64,000 bases of DNA, from NCBI GenBank assembly GCA_963977125.1, contig CAXBNJ010000003.1, positions 186,001-250,000 of the forward strand, read 5' to 3'. The notes beneath the pieces were generated by a model. It was not told where the DNA came from and ran no database searches. It was given only the letters and a program-made list of their open reading frames with translations. The position numbers were made by a program, and so were the translations under genes. This DNA is from UBA2705 sp963977125. GTDB taxonomy: Bacteria; Pseudomonadota; Alphaproteobacteria; Micavibrionales; Micavibrionaceae. Shown here in pieces: positions 16,329-25,123 of the stretch. Numbering within the stretch: the stretch's first letter is position 1; each line of letters begins with the position of its first letter.

Positions 16329-17546
16329 ATGCAGAATAATACAGGTAAACTAACGGCGATAGAGACGAAAAAAGATGCGGTGCAGAATTTTATTCGCCGT
16401 AGTCTGGGGGCGAATTTACAGCCGTGGCATATTGATGATAAAGCCTCTGACGCGCAGCCTGTGTATATTGTAACGGGTGCATCGTTCACCACATATGATA
16501 AAAAACTTCATGGCGAATTTACAACACATAGCTATAGCGACTATGCGCCTTGTGGCTCTAAATATTTATTGAATAATACAGCGTCGATTGCAGAACAATT
16601 ATTGGCGCAAGGGCACCGTATTGTCTTGCATGTTAAAGATAAAACGCTCGCGCAGCATATTTTTAGCGATGTTGGCGGCGATCAAATTCATTTAATCGAT
16701 GGCGATTTGGGCGACGCTCAAGTGGTTGAGGATATATACGCAGGCTTAGCACGTTTTGAGCAGACAGCCCCTATTTCAAATATCGGCTTGGCTTTATATC
16801 AATCTTTTGCGCAGCAAGGCGGCATGCCATTTCACCCTATGCATGAAGAGCATATAGAGACGATTGAAGCCGCAGCCAGTAAGCGCCTACGCTTTGTCTA
16901 CAATATGGCAGCGATGTCTTATGATATGTTACTAAATCGTCAAGTTGATGATTTACGGATTGTCTCGCTCTCCGCACTGGCTTCTAACCGCGCGACATAT
17001 GGTTTAATTGCGGACGCTGCTGATAAATTTATGAATGAGCTCGCATGGCGCACCTTTTATTTGGAAGGGCGCGCTTTGACGGGCAAGAATATAAGCTATT
17101 TCCAAGTGAACCCCGGTATCACCACGGCCTGTGAAGTCTATAAACTGCCTGAAATTCGTGATTTGGTGATTGATGAAGCCGCAGCCGATGGCTTCCCTTT
17201 CTCAGCGGATATTACATCAGGTGAAAGTCAGCTGCCACAGATAAGCGCTGACCAAGTCGCTTGGGTATCACAGCGCCTATTAACCGCGCAAATTGGCGAC
17301 GACCTCAATAAGAACTTACCGCCTTATATTAAACGCCTGCTAAATGGCGGGCGTAGCTATGCTGATTTAAAAGCGCAGTTTGAAGCGGCCGTGCAGTGCG
17401 ATGATGAAAGCTTATCCATTAATCTGAATAATGAGCTGCCTGAATATATATTCTCCCCCGCCAGTAGTTATGGCGCATTGCCCAAAACCATTGAAAAGAA
17501 TATGTATCGGCGCATTACTTTAACGCCGCCCGGTCAATTGTTTTAA
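16329..17546 (+). CDS. SDR-like NAD(P)-binding Rossmann protein, 405 aa
   Basis: VYIVTGAS near residue 44 resembles the first strand and turn of a short-chain dehydrogenase, and RIVSLSALASNRATYGLIADAADKF near 220-245 is laid out like the SDR Ser-Tyr-Lys region, but spacing between Tyr and Lys is 9 rather than 4, so catalysis is uncertain. FQVNPGITTACEV resembles the PG motif after the active site. About 130 extra C-terminal residues are unexplained. Start is the ATG at 16329 behind AAGGGGGCG; the open frame begins 78 bp earlier. Likely co-transcribed with the small ORF before it and the methyltransferase after it. Confidence 0.6.
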   Translation: MQNNTGKLTAIETKKDAVQNFIRRSLGANLQPWHIDDKASDAQPVYIVTGASFTTYDKKLHGEFTTHSYSDYAPCGSKYLLNNTASIAEQLLAQGHRIVLHVKDKTLAQHIFSDVGGDQIHLIDGDLGDAQVVEDIYAGLARFEQTAPISNIGLALYQSFAQQGGMPFHPMHEEHIETIEAAASKRLRFVYNMAAMSYDMLLNRQVDDLRIVSLSALASNRATYGLIADAADKFMNELAWRTFYLEGRALTGKNISYFQVNPGITTACEVYKLPEIRDLVIDEAAADGFPFSADITSGESQLPQISADQVAWVSQRLLTAQIGDDLNKNLPPYIKRLLNGGRSYADLKAQFEAAVQCDDESLSINLNNELPEYIFSPASSYGALPKTIEKNMYRRITLTPPGQLF

Positions 17547-17606
17547 GGGTCAGTTATTCTAAAGACCAATTATTTTAAAGAATTTTAGCAAAGGACAACA
17601 CCTTAA

Positions 17607-18287
17607 ATGAGTACAGCTGTAAAAGTAAAAACATGGGACGACCTTGTCGGCGAAGAATATATGCAAGAAGGGCATGGCCCATCATGGCGCGCAATGATTA
17701 GTCAAATGGATGAAGCGGATTTAAGCGCCGCCAAAGTGTTAGATTTTGGCTGTAATCGCGGCGGTTTCCTGCGTATGCTTTATGACGCAAAACCTTATAA
17801 GCAAGGTTTCGGCATTGATATAGCTACAGATAGCGTTGCGGTGGCTAATCAGCTGAAATCAAAACGCCCTATTCACTATGCGCATAATGATGAGCTTTCT
17901 GCACAAAAAGGCAGCTTTGATTATGCGTTCTCGCATGAAGTCGTTTATTTGCTGCCTGATATGGATGCCCATGCACGCGAAATATACGATGCATTAAAGC
18001 CAGGGGGCGTGTATTATTTGGTGATTGGTGAATATGCAGAAAACCCACTCTGGCCGCGCTGGTATAGTGTCGTACAAGAATTCTCGCCCGTACCGCCACA
18101 AAATTACAGCCTGAATGATATTGCGAGCAGCTTTGATAAAGCAGGATTTTCTGTCGCGATAAACCGTTTAAATTGTCAGGGCTTTTTCAATTATACAGCG
18201 GGCGGTGACCGCTATATTAAAAACCCATTAGAGCTGGTGAAGTTTATGACCGAATATATGATGATGTTTAAGCTGGTCAAAAAATAA
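17607..18287 (+). CDS. class I SAM-dependent methyltransferase, 226 aa
   Basis: Methyltransferase fold is clear: motif I VLDFGCNRGGFLRML (residues 45-59), acidic end of strand 2 in GFGIDIA, motif IV region FDYAFSHEVVYLLPD, and post-motif ALKPGGVYYLVIGEY. Looks like a small-molecule methyltransferase of the Methyltransf_11/25 type; the substrate is unknown. 60 bp behind the SDR-like gene. Ends 5 bp from the convergent panC stop. Confidence 0.82.
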   Translation: MSTAVKVKTWDDLVGEEYMQEGHGPSWRAMISQMDEADLSAAKVLDFGCNRGGFLRMLYDAKPYKQGFGIDIATDSVAVANQLKSKRPIHYAHNDELSAQKGSFDYAFSHEVVYLLPDMDAHAREIYDALKPGGVYYLVIGEYAENPLWPRWYSVVQEFSPVPPQNYSLNDIASSFDKAGFSVAINRLNCQGFFNYTAGGDRYIKNPLELVKFMTEYMMMFKLVKK

Positions 18288-18292
18288 ACCGC

Positions 18293-19138
18293 TTAAACCA
18301 GCATATTATCAATCAAACGCGCAGGGCCAAGCTTGGCGGCGACAAAAACATGGCAGGGCGTGGCGGGGTCAAAAACGGTGACTTCGCTAAGGCTCTGTGC
18401 CGTGCGGCATTCTAAATAATCAATATGGGCGAAGCCTGCATTAAGTATCGCCTCAGATGCGCTCTGCGTGGCTTGCTGTATTGGCGTGCCGGTGCGTATA
18501 GCGCGGGCATAGGCGGCTAAAGTAACATTTAAGGTTGCCGCTATAATTAATTCCTCAGCGTTTAAATAGCTATTGCGAGAGGATAATGCAAGCCCTGTTT
18601 CAAGGTTACGCGCGGTCTTTACGCCGGTTATTGCGCAATCAATATTAAGGTCTGTATTAACGCGACGAATAACTTGCAATTGTTGCCAGTCTTTTTCACC
18701 GAAATAGGCATGATCAGCGCGGCTTTGTAATAATAATTTACTGACAACGGTGGCGACGCCATCAAAATGCCCAATGCGTTTAGCGCCGCATAAACAATTG
18801 GTTAAATCCCCGACGGAAACAGTGGTTGTAAAGCCCTCTGGATACATTTCACCAACGCTGGGTGTATAGAGAACATCAACCTCATAAGGCTCAAGCAGCG
18901 CTGCGTCAGTGGCTATAACGCGCGGATATGAATCGAAATCTTCATTCGGGCCAAATTGTGTCGGGTTAACAAAAATACTCACCGCCACGCGATCTGATTG
19001 TGCCTTGGCAGCTCTCACCAATGACATATGACCTTCATGCAAAGCGCCCATTGTCGGCACAAGGCCGAATGTTTCGCCTTTGGCGGCACACTCCGCTTGA
19101 AAGGCACGTAATTCGGCTATTGTAGTGATTATTTGCAT
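18293..19138 (-). CDS. panC: pantothenate synthetase PanC
   Basis: 281 aa. ATP-dependent ligation of pantoate and beta-alanine to pantothenate (vitamin B5/CoA pathway). LVPTMGALHEGHMSLV contains the HxGH-type ATP site, VSIFVNPTQFGPNEDFDSYPR is the strongly conserved block, HFDGVATVVSKL and FGEKDWQQLQVIRR bind pantoate and ATP, and ALSSRNSYL closes the site. The partner panB is not adjacent. Convergent with the methyltransferase gene. Confidence 0.96.
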   Translation of the reverse strand: MQIITTIAELRAFQAECAAKGETFGLVPTMGALHEGHMSLVRAAKAQSDRVAVSIFVNPTQFGPNEDFDSYPRVIATDAALLEPYEVDVLYTPSVGEMYPEGFTTTVSVGDLTNCLCGAKRIGHFDGVATVVSKLLLQSRADHAYFGEKDWQQLQVIRRVNTDLNIDCAITGVKTARNLETGLALSSRNSYLNAEELIIAATLNVTLAAYARAIRTGTPIQQATQSASEAILNAGFAHIDYLECRTAQSLSEVTVFDPATPCHVFVAAKLGPARLIDNMLV

Positions 19139-19185
19139 GGCGTCGTCTCATTTTACTTGTTGTGTTGGGGCCGCTTACAGGGGCT

Positions 19186-19752
19186 TTAAAGCGCTGCTTT
19201 GCCCTTCCAATCTTCTAAATCAAGATCTGGTTTTTCAGCGCGATATTTTTTATAAAGCGCAATACCTATTTTGTCTTCTAAAATATCAACGCTCACGCCT
19301 TTGGCCTCGATCAGCGCTTCATTGCCTGCCGCATTACTAACGTCACCAACAACCACTCGTGAAAATTGACGCATATAAATCAGCGCCGCACAAACATCAC
19401 AGGGGCTTAAGGTGGTAAATATCGTTGTCTGGCTAAAATCAATGCGCCCCGCATCGCGAATAGCCGATGTCTCGCCGTGATTATAAGGATGGTCTTCTTG
19501 CACCAATGTATTGTGCCCCTTGCCGATAATCGCGCGGCTTTGATTGTCAATAATCACCCCACCAATCGGACAGCCGCCCTCATCATAACTTTTCTGCGCC
19601 AACAACACCGCAATGCGCATAAAATCTTCATCATGCAATTTCAGCCAAAATCCAGCATCGACAAATGTCGTAAGGCTGGATGTCGGTATATGTGCGATGA
19701 GCTGTAGGGTTTCAAGGTTAGCTTCAGTTTGTGCATTAAAAAATTTGGTCAT
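19186..19752 (-). CDS. nucleoside/cytosine deaminase-like protein (CDA fold)
   Basis: 188 aa. Zinc deaminase motifs: NHGETSAIRDAG (HxE) and TLSPCDVCAALIYM (PCxxC). EGGCPIGGVIIDN before them is the start of the core sheet, as in yeast-type cytosine deaminases and guanine deaminases. The C-terminus (ALYKKYRAEKPDLDLEDW) resembles fungal/yeast cytosine deaminase, so cytosine-like bases are the best guess; it is not a TadA by its HGE rather than HAE motif. Monocistronic by spacing: 47 bp before panC. Confidence 0.78.
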   Translation of the reverse strand: MTKFFNAQTEANLETLQLIAHIPTSSLTTFVDAGFWLKLHDEDFMRIAVLLAQKSYDEGGCPIGGVIIDNQSRAIIGKGHNTLVQEDHPYNHGETSAIRDAGRIDFSQTTIFTTLSPCDVCAALIYMRQFSRVVVGDVSNAAGNEALIEAKGVSVDILEDKIGIALYKKYRAEKPDLDLEDWKGKAAL

Positions 19753-19933
19753 GATATGATTACGGCTCCCTTATAGTGTAATTCTGCGCTTCACATTTGT
19801 AAGCGCTATATTCTTTCATATCATCCGTGCGATAAAGTTTGAAGAGGAATAATGGGAATCTATATCTATGATTGCTCTCATGCTGCATAGAATATGAGCA
19901 AAGCAGCAAGGCAAAAATGGCAACGGCTTTCGT

Positions 19934-20401
19934 TTAAGCCTCTGTGTGCTCCTCTTCCCTTTGCCCAAGAATTTTCTCGAGTTCTTTGACGAATAGTCTG
20001 CCATTAACAATATTGGGGAATGCAATTGTGCCTGCGCCAGTCCCCCTGACGACGACGGTTGAATAGCCGCAGATTTGCCCGATAAGAGGCTGTATCAAAT
20101 AAGCCGATTCAATTTTACTGAGGTTAATTTGTTCCCATCGCCGAGCGAGAAAACCCGTGCGGCCTAGAACCTTCGCGTCAGTGAGGACTAAATGCGTCGT
20201 GAAGTACATCACTGTCGACGTATATGCAGGGAAAAGTGTCATTAAAAGGATAAGCCCACCAATGGCGGGATGAAAGAAAATCCCTGCTATAATCCCGATT
20301 AATGCGTAAAAAACAGGGCCAGAAAAAACGATCCAGTGCACATGGTTATTACAGAGTACTTTTTCATTTTCATTTAGAATGGATTGTCTTTTTTTATTCA
20401 T
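19934..20401 (-). CDS. PH-domain (bPH2/YdbS-like) membrane protein
   Basis: 155 aa. Two hydrophobic helices at about residues 24-65, then a bacterial PH domain: YFTTHLVLTDAKVLGRTGFLARRWEQINLSKIES with the family's interface WEQI..kIes and GYSTVVVRGTGAGTIAFPNIVN. Charged C-terminus. Role in envelope biology is presumed but unknown. AAGGA precedes the ATG. The 180 bp between this gene and the deaminase hold no recognised feature. Confidence 0.82.
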   Translation of the reverse strand: MNKKRQSILNENEKVLCNNHVHWIVFSGPVFYALIGIIAGIFFHPAIGGLILLMTLFPAYTSTVMYFTTHLVLTDAKVLGRTGFLARRWEQINLSKIESAYLIQPLIGQICGYSTVVVRGTGAGTIAFPNIVNGRLFVKELEKILGQREEEHTEA

Positions 20402-20454
20402 CTTTAAAATTCCTTTTGGCTAACCAACACATGGCTCCTGATTTCGTTCCAAAT

Positions 20455-20488
20455 AAAAAGACGCCTTTATGGGGAAAGGCGTCTTTTT
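20455..20488. terminator. bidirectional terminator between PH-domain gene and csbD
   Basis: AAAAAGACGCCTTT (20455-20468), loop ATGGGG, AAAGGCGTCTTTTT (20475-20488): perfect 14-bp stem with A/T flanks. Ends the csbD transcript on the minus strand. Confidence 0.85.
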
Positions 20489-20541
20489 GGAAGAGTTTTG
20501 TGTGTGGGGGATTGGGCTTGCATGTGAGTGCGTGTGTGAGC

Positions 20542-20745
20542 TTAGCCCGTAATTGAATCTTCCCATTCTCTGATTTGTTTATCAGCTTCGTCTTGTGTAA
20601 GGCCATAGCTTTCTTGAATTTTGCCGCTTAAGATTTTACGGTTGCCTTTAACAACAGACAGGGTATCGTCAGTTAGCTTGCCCCATTTTTTTTGAGCTTT
20701 GCCTTTGATCTGATCCCATTGGCCTTCTATAATATTTGAGTTCAT
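20542..20745 (-). CDS. CsbD-family stress protein, 67 aa
   Basis: Starts at ATG 20745 behind AAAGGAT. NIIEGQWDQIKGKAQKKWGKL is the CsbD signature (K-G...G-x-x-K), followed by DTLSVVKGNRKILSGKIQESYG. Small, highly charged, often sigma-factor-controlled in stress; exact function unknown for the family. Flanked by a strong terminator, so probably a single-gene unit. Confidence 0.87.
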   Translation of the reverse strand: MNSNIIEGQWDQIKGKAQKKWGKLTDDTLSVVKGNRKILSGKIQESYGLTQDEADKQIREWEDSITG

Positions 20746-20847
20746 AGCACTATCCTTTCTTTGTTGTCTATGTCTTGCCAACGCAGAGACCGTAAAAAGG
20801 TTCCTTCTTGTGTTGCTTTCAAGATGAAGGGATCGCGAATGATGTGG

Positions 20848-22674
20848 CTACTCCACCGTCACCGACTTCGCCAAATTGCGTGGTTGGTCGACATCTGTGC
20901 CTTTTAGCACGGCAACATGGTAAGAGAGCAACTGCATAGGAATTGAATAGAGTATGGGGGAGATGAACGGGTGGACATCGCCGAGTTGGACGCGCCACTG
21001 GCTTTGATCTTCTAAGCTCGCGCAGCCTGCCGCGTCTGAGAAGAGCAGCACTTTACCGCCGCGCGCGGTGGTTTCACGAACATTTGACGCGGTTTTTTCA
21101 AATAAAGCATCCGTCGGCGCAATCACGCAAATCGGCATGTTTTCATCAATCAAGGCAATCGGGCCGTGTTTCATTTCGCCAGCCGCGTAACCTTCGGCGT
21201 GAATATAAGAAATTTCCTTCATTTTTAGCGCGCCTTCAAGCGCTAATGGATAAAGCAGACCGCGGCCTATATACAGCATGTCTTTGGCTTCAACCAGATC
21301 TTTAGCAATGGTTTTAATCGCTTCATCATGGTTAAGGATCGCCGCGGCTTCGGTAGGGATATTGCGTAAAGCTTGGGTGATTTCTTGTTCTTTGGCCGCA
21401 TCAATTTTGCCGCGCTTAACGCCAAGCGCTAAAGCAAGGCAGGCAAGCGTGGTGAGCTGTGTGGTAAAGGCTTTGGTCGACGCCACGCCAATTTCTGGCC
21501 CTGCTAATGTGTGCAGAACATAATCGCTTTCACGCTCAATTGTGCTTTCAATTGTATTAACAATCGACAAGATCTTTTGGCCTTCGCGTTTGCAATAACG
21601 CAGGGCTTCGAGTGTGTCTAGGGTCTCACCAGATTGTGAGACGAATATAGCCGCGCCGTCTTCAGGCATAGGGGCTTCGCGATAACGGAACTCTGAGGCA
21701 ACATCAATTTCGCATGGCATACGGGCAAATTGTTCAAACCAATATTTAGCGACCATGCAGGCATAATAAGCCGTGCCACAAGCAACCAAAGTGAGGCGCT
21801 CGCATTTATATAATGCATCAATAATGTCATCAGGCAGGGTGATATGCCCAGTAGAGGGGTGAACAAAGCTGTTTAGCGTATCGCCCATTACGGCAGGTTG
21901 CTCATAGATTTCTTTCAGCATGAAGTGGCGATATTCGCCTTTACCTGTTGTCGCGCCTGATTGCGCGGTGATGCGGATTTCACGCTCAACAATTTCATTG
22001 TCATTATTATAGATGGTTAGGCCATCATGGCGAACGACCGTGCGGTCACCATCTTCTAAAAAGCTGATGCGTTTGGTCAACGGTGCCAAAGCGTATGAAT
22101 CAGAAGCGAGGAACATTTCACCTTCGCCATAACCAATCGCCAGCGGCGTACCGTGACGCGCGCCGATTAAGAGCTCTTCTTCACCGGAGAATATAATGGC
22201 CAAAGCATACGCGCCCTCAAGGCGATCAAGCGCTTTAAACGCAGCGTCTTTCGGGGCGAGGCCTTGTTTTAAATAACTGGTAATCAGATGCACGATAACT
22301 TCTGTATCGGTTTCACTTTCAAACTGTACTTGGCTTTTTTGTAGCTCTTCTTGCAGCTCGCGGTAATTCTCAATAATACCGTTATGAACAACAGCGACGC
22401 TATCGGTCGCATGTGGGTGGGCATTGCCTTCATTCGGTATGCCGTGGGTCGCCCAGCGTGTATGGCCAATGCCAATTGTGCCGTTAAGGCTTTCGCCTTT
22501 TAGCTTTTCTTCAAGATTAACCAACTTACCTTTGGCACGGCAGCGTTCTATTTTGCCGTTTTCAATCGTCGCAATACCGGCGCTGTCATAACCGCGATAT
22601 TCAAGGCGTTTAAGCCCTTCAACTAATCTTGGGGCTGCACTGCCTTTGGCAATAATACCGATAATTCCACACAT
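20848..22674 (-). CDS. glmS: glutamine-fructose-6-phosphate aminotransferase GlmS
   Basis: 608 aa, standard length. Makes glucosamine-6-phosphate from fructose-6-phosphate and glutamine, first step to UDP-GlcNAc. MCGIIGI supplies the N-terminal Cys nucleophile; GIGHTRWATHG and the VVHNGIIENYREL block are the glutaminase site; two SIS domains follow (FVSQSGETLDTLEAL near 345 and the GRGLLYPLALEGALKMKEISYIH region near 475), and the end is LAKSVTVE. 6 bp downstream of glmU. No glmS ribozyme-like element is expected or seen because it is inside an operon. Confidence 0.97.
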   Translation of the reverse strand: MCGIIGIIAKGSAAPRLVEGLKRLEYRGYDSAGIATIENGKIERCRAKGKLVNLEEKLKGESLNGTIGIGHTRWATHGIPNEGNAHPHATDSVAVVHNGIIENYRELQEELQKSQVQFESETDTEVIVHLITSYLKQGLAPKDAAFKALDRLEGAYALAIIFSGEEELLIGARHGTPLAIGYGEGEMFLASDSYALAPLTKRISFLEDGDRTVVRHDGLTIYNNDNEIVEREIRITAQSGATTGKGEYRHFMLKEIYEQPAVMGDTLNSFVHPSTGHITLPDDIIDALYKCERLTLVACGTAYYACMVAKYWFEQFARMPCEIDVASEFRYREAPMPEDGAAIFVSQSGETLDTLEALRYCKREGQKILSIVNTIESTIERESDYVLHTLAGPEIGVASTKAFTTQLTTLACLALALGVKRGKIDAAKEQEITQALRNIPTEAAAILNHDEAIKTIAKDLVEAKDMLYIGRGLLYPLALEGALKMKEISYIHAEGYAAGEMKHGPIALIDENMPICVIAPTDALFEKTASNVRETTARGGKVLLFSDAAGCASLEDQSQWRVQLGDVHPFISPILYSIPMQLLSYHVAVLKGTDVDQPRNLAKSVTVE

Positions 22675-22680
22675 ACTACT

Positions 22681-24060
22681 TTATCCTATTTTCTTCTTTT
22701 GATTTTTCATGTCTTTAAAGCGCGTAACCCAGCCTTGCTTAATCACGGCTTCAGGGCGCGCCATATAAAGCGCGTCATTGGGCACAGCTTTCGTTACAAT
22801 GCTGCCGCCCGCAATAAGGGCATTTTCGCCAATAGTGGCGGGGGCGATGAGTGTTGAGTTTGAACCAATAAAGGCACCATCCCCGATGGTGGTTTTATGC
22901 TTGTCATAGCCATCATAATTACAAAATATCGTGCCTGCGCCAATATTGACGTTCTGGCCGATATCACCATCGCCAATATAGCTGAGATGGCTGATTTTAC
23001 TGCCTGCGCCAAGCTTGGTGTTTTTAACCTCAACGAAATTACCGACTTTTGCTTTCTCGCCAATATCAGCGCCAGGGCGGAGCCTCGCAAAGGGGCCAAT
23101 ATCAGCGCCGTCTTGTATCGTGCAGTCTTCTAAATGCGAAAAGGCTTTGATGCGCACATTATCGGCGATCTTCACTTTTGGGCCGAAATAAACATGTGGT
23201 TCAATCACCACGTCACGGCCAATCTCGCTATCCCATGAGAAGTAAACACTTTCTGGGTCAAGCAAGGTTGCGCCATTATCCATGGCTTTGTGGCGTAAGG
23301 CGTTTTGCACAACCGCTTCCATCGCGGCGAGCTGGGCGCGCGAATTAATGCCCGCCACTTCATCTTCATCATAGCTAATGCAGATCTCAGTTTTATAGCC
23401 TTCTGCCGCTGCAATAGCCGGCAAATCCGTGAAGTAAAATTCATTTTGGCTGTTCTTATCGCTAAGCTGGTCAAGCCATGCAGCAAGCTTAATGCCCGCG
23501 ACGCAAAACGCGCCTGTATTAACGACGGTTAGTTTTTCTTCTTCAGCGCTGCAGTCTTTTTGTTCAACAATGCGTACAAGCTTGCCTTTTTTGTCTGGGA
23601 CAAGGCGGCCATAGCCATAAGGCTCATCAAGCTCAACGCCGAGAACCGATAGGCCTGCATTATCAAGATGGCGCGCATCAATCAAATCTTGCAATGTGTC
23701 ATGCGCTAATAAAGGTGTATCACCCAGCAGCACAAGAACGTCACCTTTATGGCCGTCTAAAGCGGGGAGGGCGGCTTTAACCGCATCACCTGTACCGAGC
23801 GCTTGTTTTTGGATTACGCTGTGGTGAGGGGCGATTACAGCGCGAACATCATCCATATCAGGGGCGGTGACGATGATTATTTTCTCAGGCGAGAGTAATT
23901 CGACCGATTCAAGCAACCACGAAATAAGCGGCCGTCCAGCCAATTCATGCAAAACTTTGGGCTTATCTGACTTCATCCGAGAGCCTTTGCCCGCAGCTAA
24001 GATCACAACAGCGAGGCTATCATCTTGTTTTTTTGTGTTTTTCATCTGTGAATCACTCAT
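22681..24060 (-). CDS. glmU: bifunctional UDP-GlcNAc pyrophosphorylase/GlcN-1-P acetyltransferase GlmU
   Basis: 459 aa. N-terminal uridylyltransferase: VILAAGKGSRMKSDKPKVLH (residues 19-38) and GTGDAVKAAL; C-terminal left-handed beta-helix with hexapeptide repeats from about 260 (VYFGPKVKIADNVRIKAF...) and the AVGAGTIFCNYDG-like loop (INIGAGTIFCNYDG) of the acetyltransferase site. Catalyses the last two steps to UDP-GlcNAc. First gene of the glmU-glmS operon; the promoter should lie in 24061-24321. Confidence 0.96.
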   Translation of the reverse strand: MSDSQMKNTKKQDDSLAVVILAAGKGSRMKSDKPKVLHELAGRPLISWLLESVELLSPEKIIIVTAPDMDDVRAVIAPHHSVIQKQALGTGDAVKAALPALDGHKGDVLVLLGDTPLLAHDTLQDLIDARHLDNAGLSVLGVELDEPYGYGRLVPDKKGKLVRIVEQKDCSAEEEKLTVVNTGAFCVAGIKLAAWLDQLSDKNSQNEFYFTDLPAIAAAEGYKTEICISYDEDEVAGINSRAQLAAMEAVVQNALRHKAMDNGATLLDPESVYFSWDSEIGRDVVIEPHVYFGPKVKIADNVRIKAFSHLEDCTIQDGADIGPFARLRPGADIGEKAKVGNFVEVKNTKLGAGSKISHLSYIGDGDIGQNVNIGAGTIFCNYDGYDKHKTTIGDGAFIGSNSTLIAPATIGENALIAGGSIVTKAVPNDALYMARPEAVIKQGWVTRFKDMKNQKKKIG

Positions 24061-24166
24061 CTGGCTTAGATACTCTTTTGTAATGTTTTGTAATTTTATA
24101 GGGCGGTAAGGACATTATATTCATCTATATACAATTTACGTGATGCAATGCCAAGCACAACTCACT

Positions 24167-24189
24167 AAATGTAACGCAGCGTAACATTT
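24167..24189. promoter_or_regulatory. 23-bp near-perfect palindrome upstream of glmU
   Basis: AAATGTAACGC (24167-24177), A, GCGTAACATTT (24179-24189), one mismatch per arm. Located between divergent glmU and the 24322 gene, so it may be an operator for either. No regulator is suggested by the sequence. Confidence 0.4.
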
Positions 24190-24247
24190 ACACAGGGTCG
24201 TATTCGATGCGTATTCTAATAAACATAAGGCTTTCCTTGAGTTTATC

Positions 24248-24275
24248 TTGACTTTTATATAAGGTTATGTAAATA
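24248..24275 (+). promoter_or_regulatory. sigma70-type promoter for the 24322 operon
   Basis: TTGACT (24248-24253), 16 bp, TAAATA (24270-24275); 47 bp before the ATG. Same layout as the promoter at 1642. Confidence 0.5.
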
Positions 24276-24321
24276 TGCATAGTGAATTTAATGCGTATGT
24301 ATAAATATAGGAAAAATAATA

Positions 24322-24966
24322 ATGCGGGAATTGGTGATTTTAAACCGAAATAATCTAAACCTAAAAAATGCTATGGCCAGCAGCGCCCTTGGCAGTGAGA
24401 TGACCCGTTATAAAATTGAATCCAAAACATTCGGTCCTTTCGGCCCTGTCGCCTCGTTTGAAATAATGGTGTTAGACCAGAATAAAGAAGACGTATTGAT
24501 GGACCTTAAAACATGGCGCTCATCATTGCTGTATAAAGCTTTTCAGCGTTTCACAGATTTTGATTTTGAACACCCTGAGCGCGCTTTAGATGTGGCCTTT
24601 GCTTTAAAAGCCTTACTGAAACACCCTTTTGCAGATTTTAAAACGGTGGCTTTTCAAAAATTAATGTGCGGCAGTGCTTGTAAGCGTGATGAAGATGCAG
24701 GGCAAATTATTTTGAATATCTCTGGGTTAAAAGCCTTAGTCAGCGCGGTGCGCCCCGCTGTAGAATATGCGTATTATAGCGAAGATAAAGAGCTGCAAGA
24801 ATTCTGGAACGACATATTTGTTCAAACTGGCGCACGTTATAGCGATGGTATGATTAGTGGTACATTTGGTATGGGGCCAAGCTTTGTCGAGCCTTCTATG
24901 ACTCAACTATTACAAATCATGCCAAAAATTGAGAGTGTTTTTTACCGCAGTGAAGGACAGTGCTGA
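24322..24966 (+). CDS. hypothetical protein, 214 aa, first of a coupled trio
   Basis: Not recognised. AGGAAAA ribosome binding site. Soluble; FGPFGPVASFEIMVLD near residue 38 looks like the first strand of a beta domain, followed by a helical part. Two Cys (CGSACKRD, near 117) could bind metal. One base separates its stop from the next ATG. Expression from the promoter at 24248. No function proposed. Confidence 0.6.
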   Translation: MRELVILNRNNLNLKNAMASSALGSEMTRYKIESKTFGPFGPVASFEIMVLDQNKEDVLMDLKTWRSSLLYKAFQRFTDFDFEHPERALDVAFALKALLKHPFADFKTVAFQKLMCGSACKRDEDAGQIILNISGLKALVSAVRPAVEYAYYSEDKELQEFWNDIFVQTGARYSDGMISGTFGMGPSFVEPSMTQLLQIMPKIESVFYRSEGQC

Positions 24967-24967
24967 T

Positions 24968-25123
24968 ATGAGTTATCCTGGGTTTTGTGCGAAATATGGT
25001 TCCGAAACAATGCTCTCTTGTGCGGTGGTTTTCGGGGTCGCAACGAGCGTGGGGGTTGATGTTGTACAAGCCTATTCTGCGGCACAGTATAATTTGGGCC
25101 AAGCGGCGGGGTGGGGTTTATGA
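24968..25123 (+). CDS. small hydrophobic protein, 51 aa
   Basis: Not recognised. Starts one base after the previous stop and its TGA overlaps the next ATG in ATGA, so it is translationally coupled at both ends, which is the main support for it being real. Contains one hydrophobic stretch (LSCAVVFGVATSVGVDVVQAY) long enough for a membrane helix and two Cys. Confidence 0.5.
   Translation: MSYPGFCAKYGSETMLSCAVVFGVATSVGVDVVQAYSAAQYNLGQAAGWGL

Noticed and set aside
19816..20025. 69-aa minus-strand ORF between the deaminase and PH-domain genes
   Set aside because: Mostly overlaps the 3' end of the PH-domain gene in another frame; no ribosome binding site and shadow-like composition.
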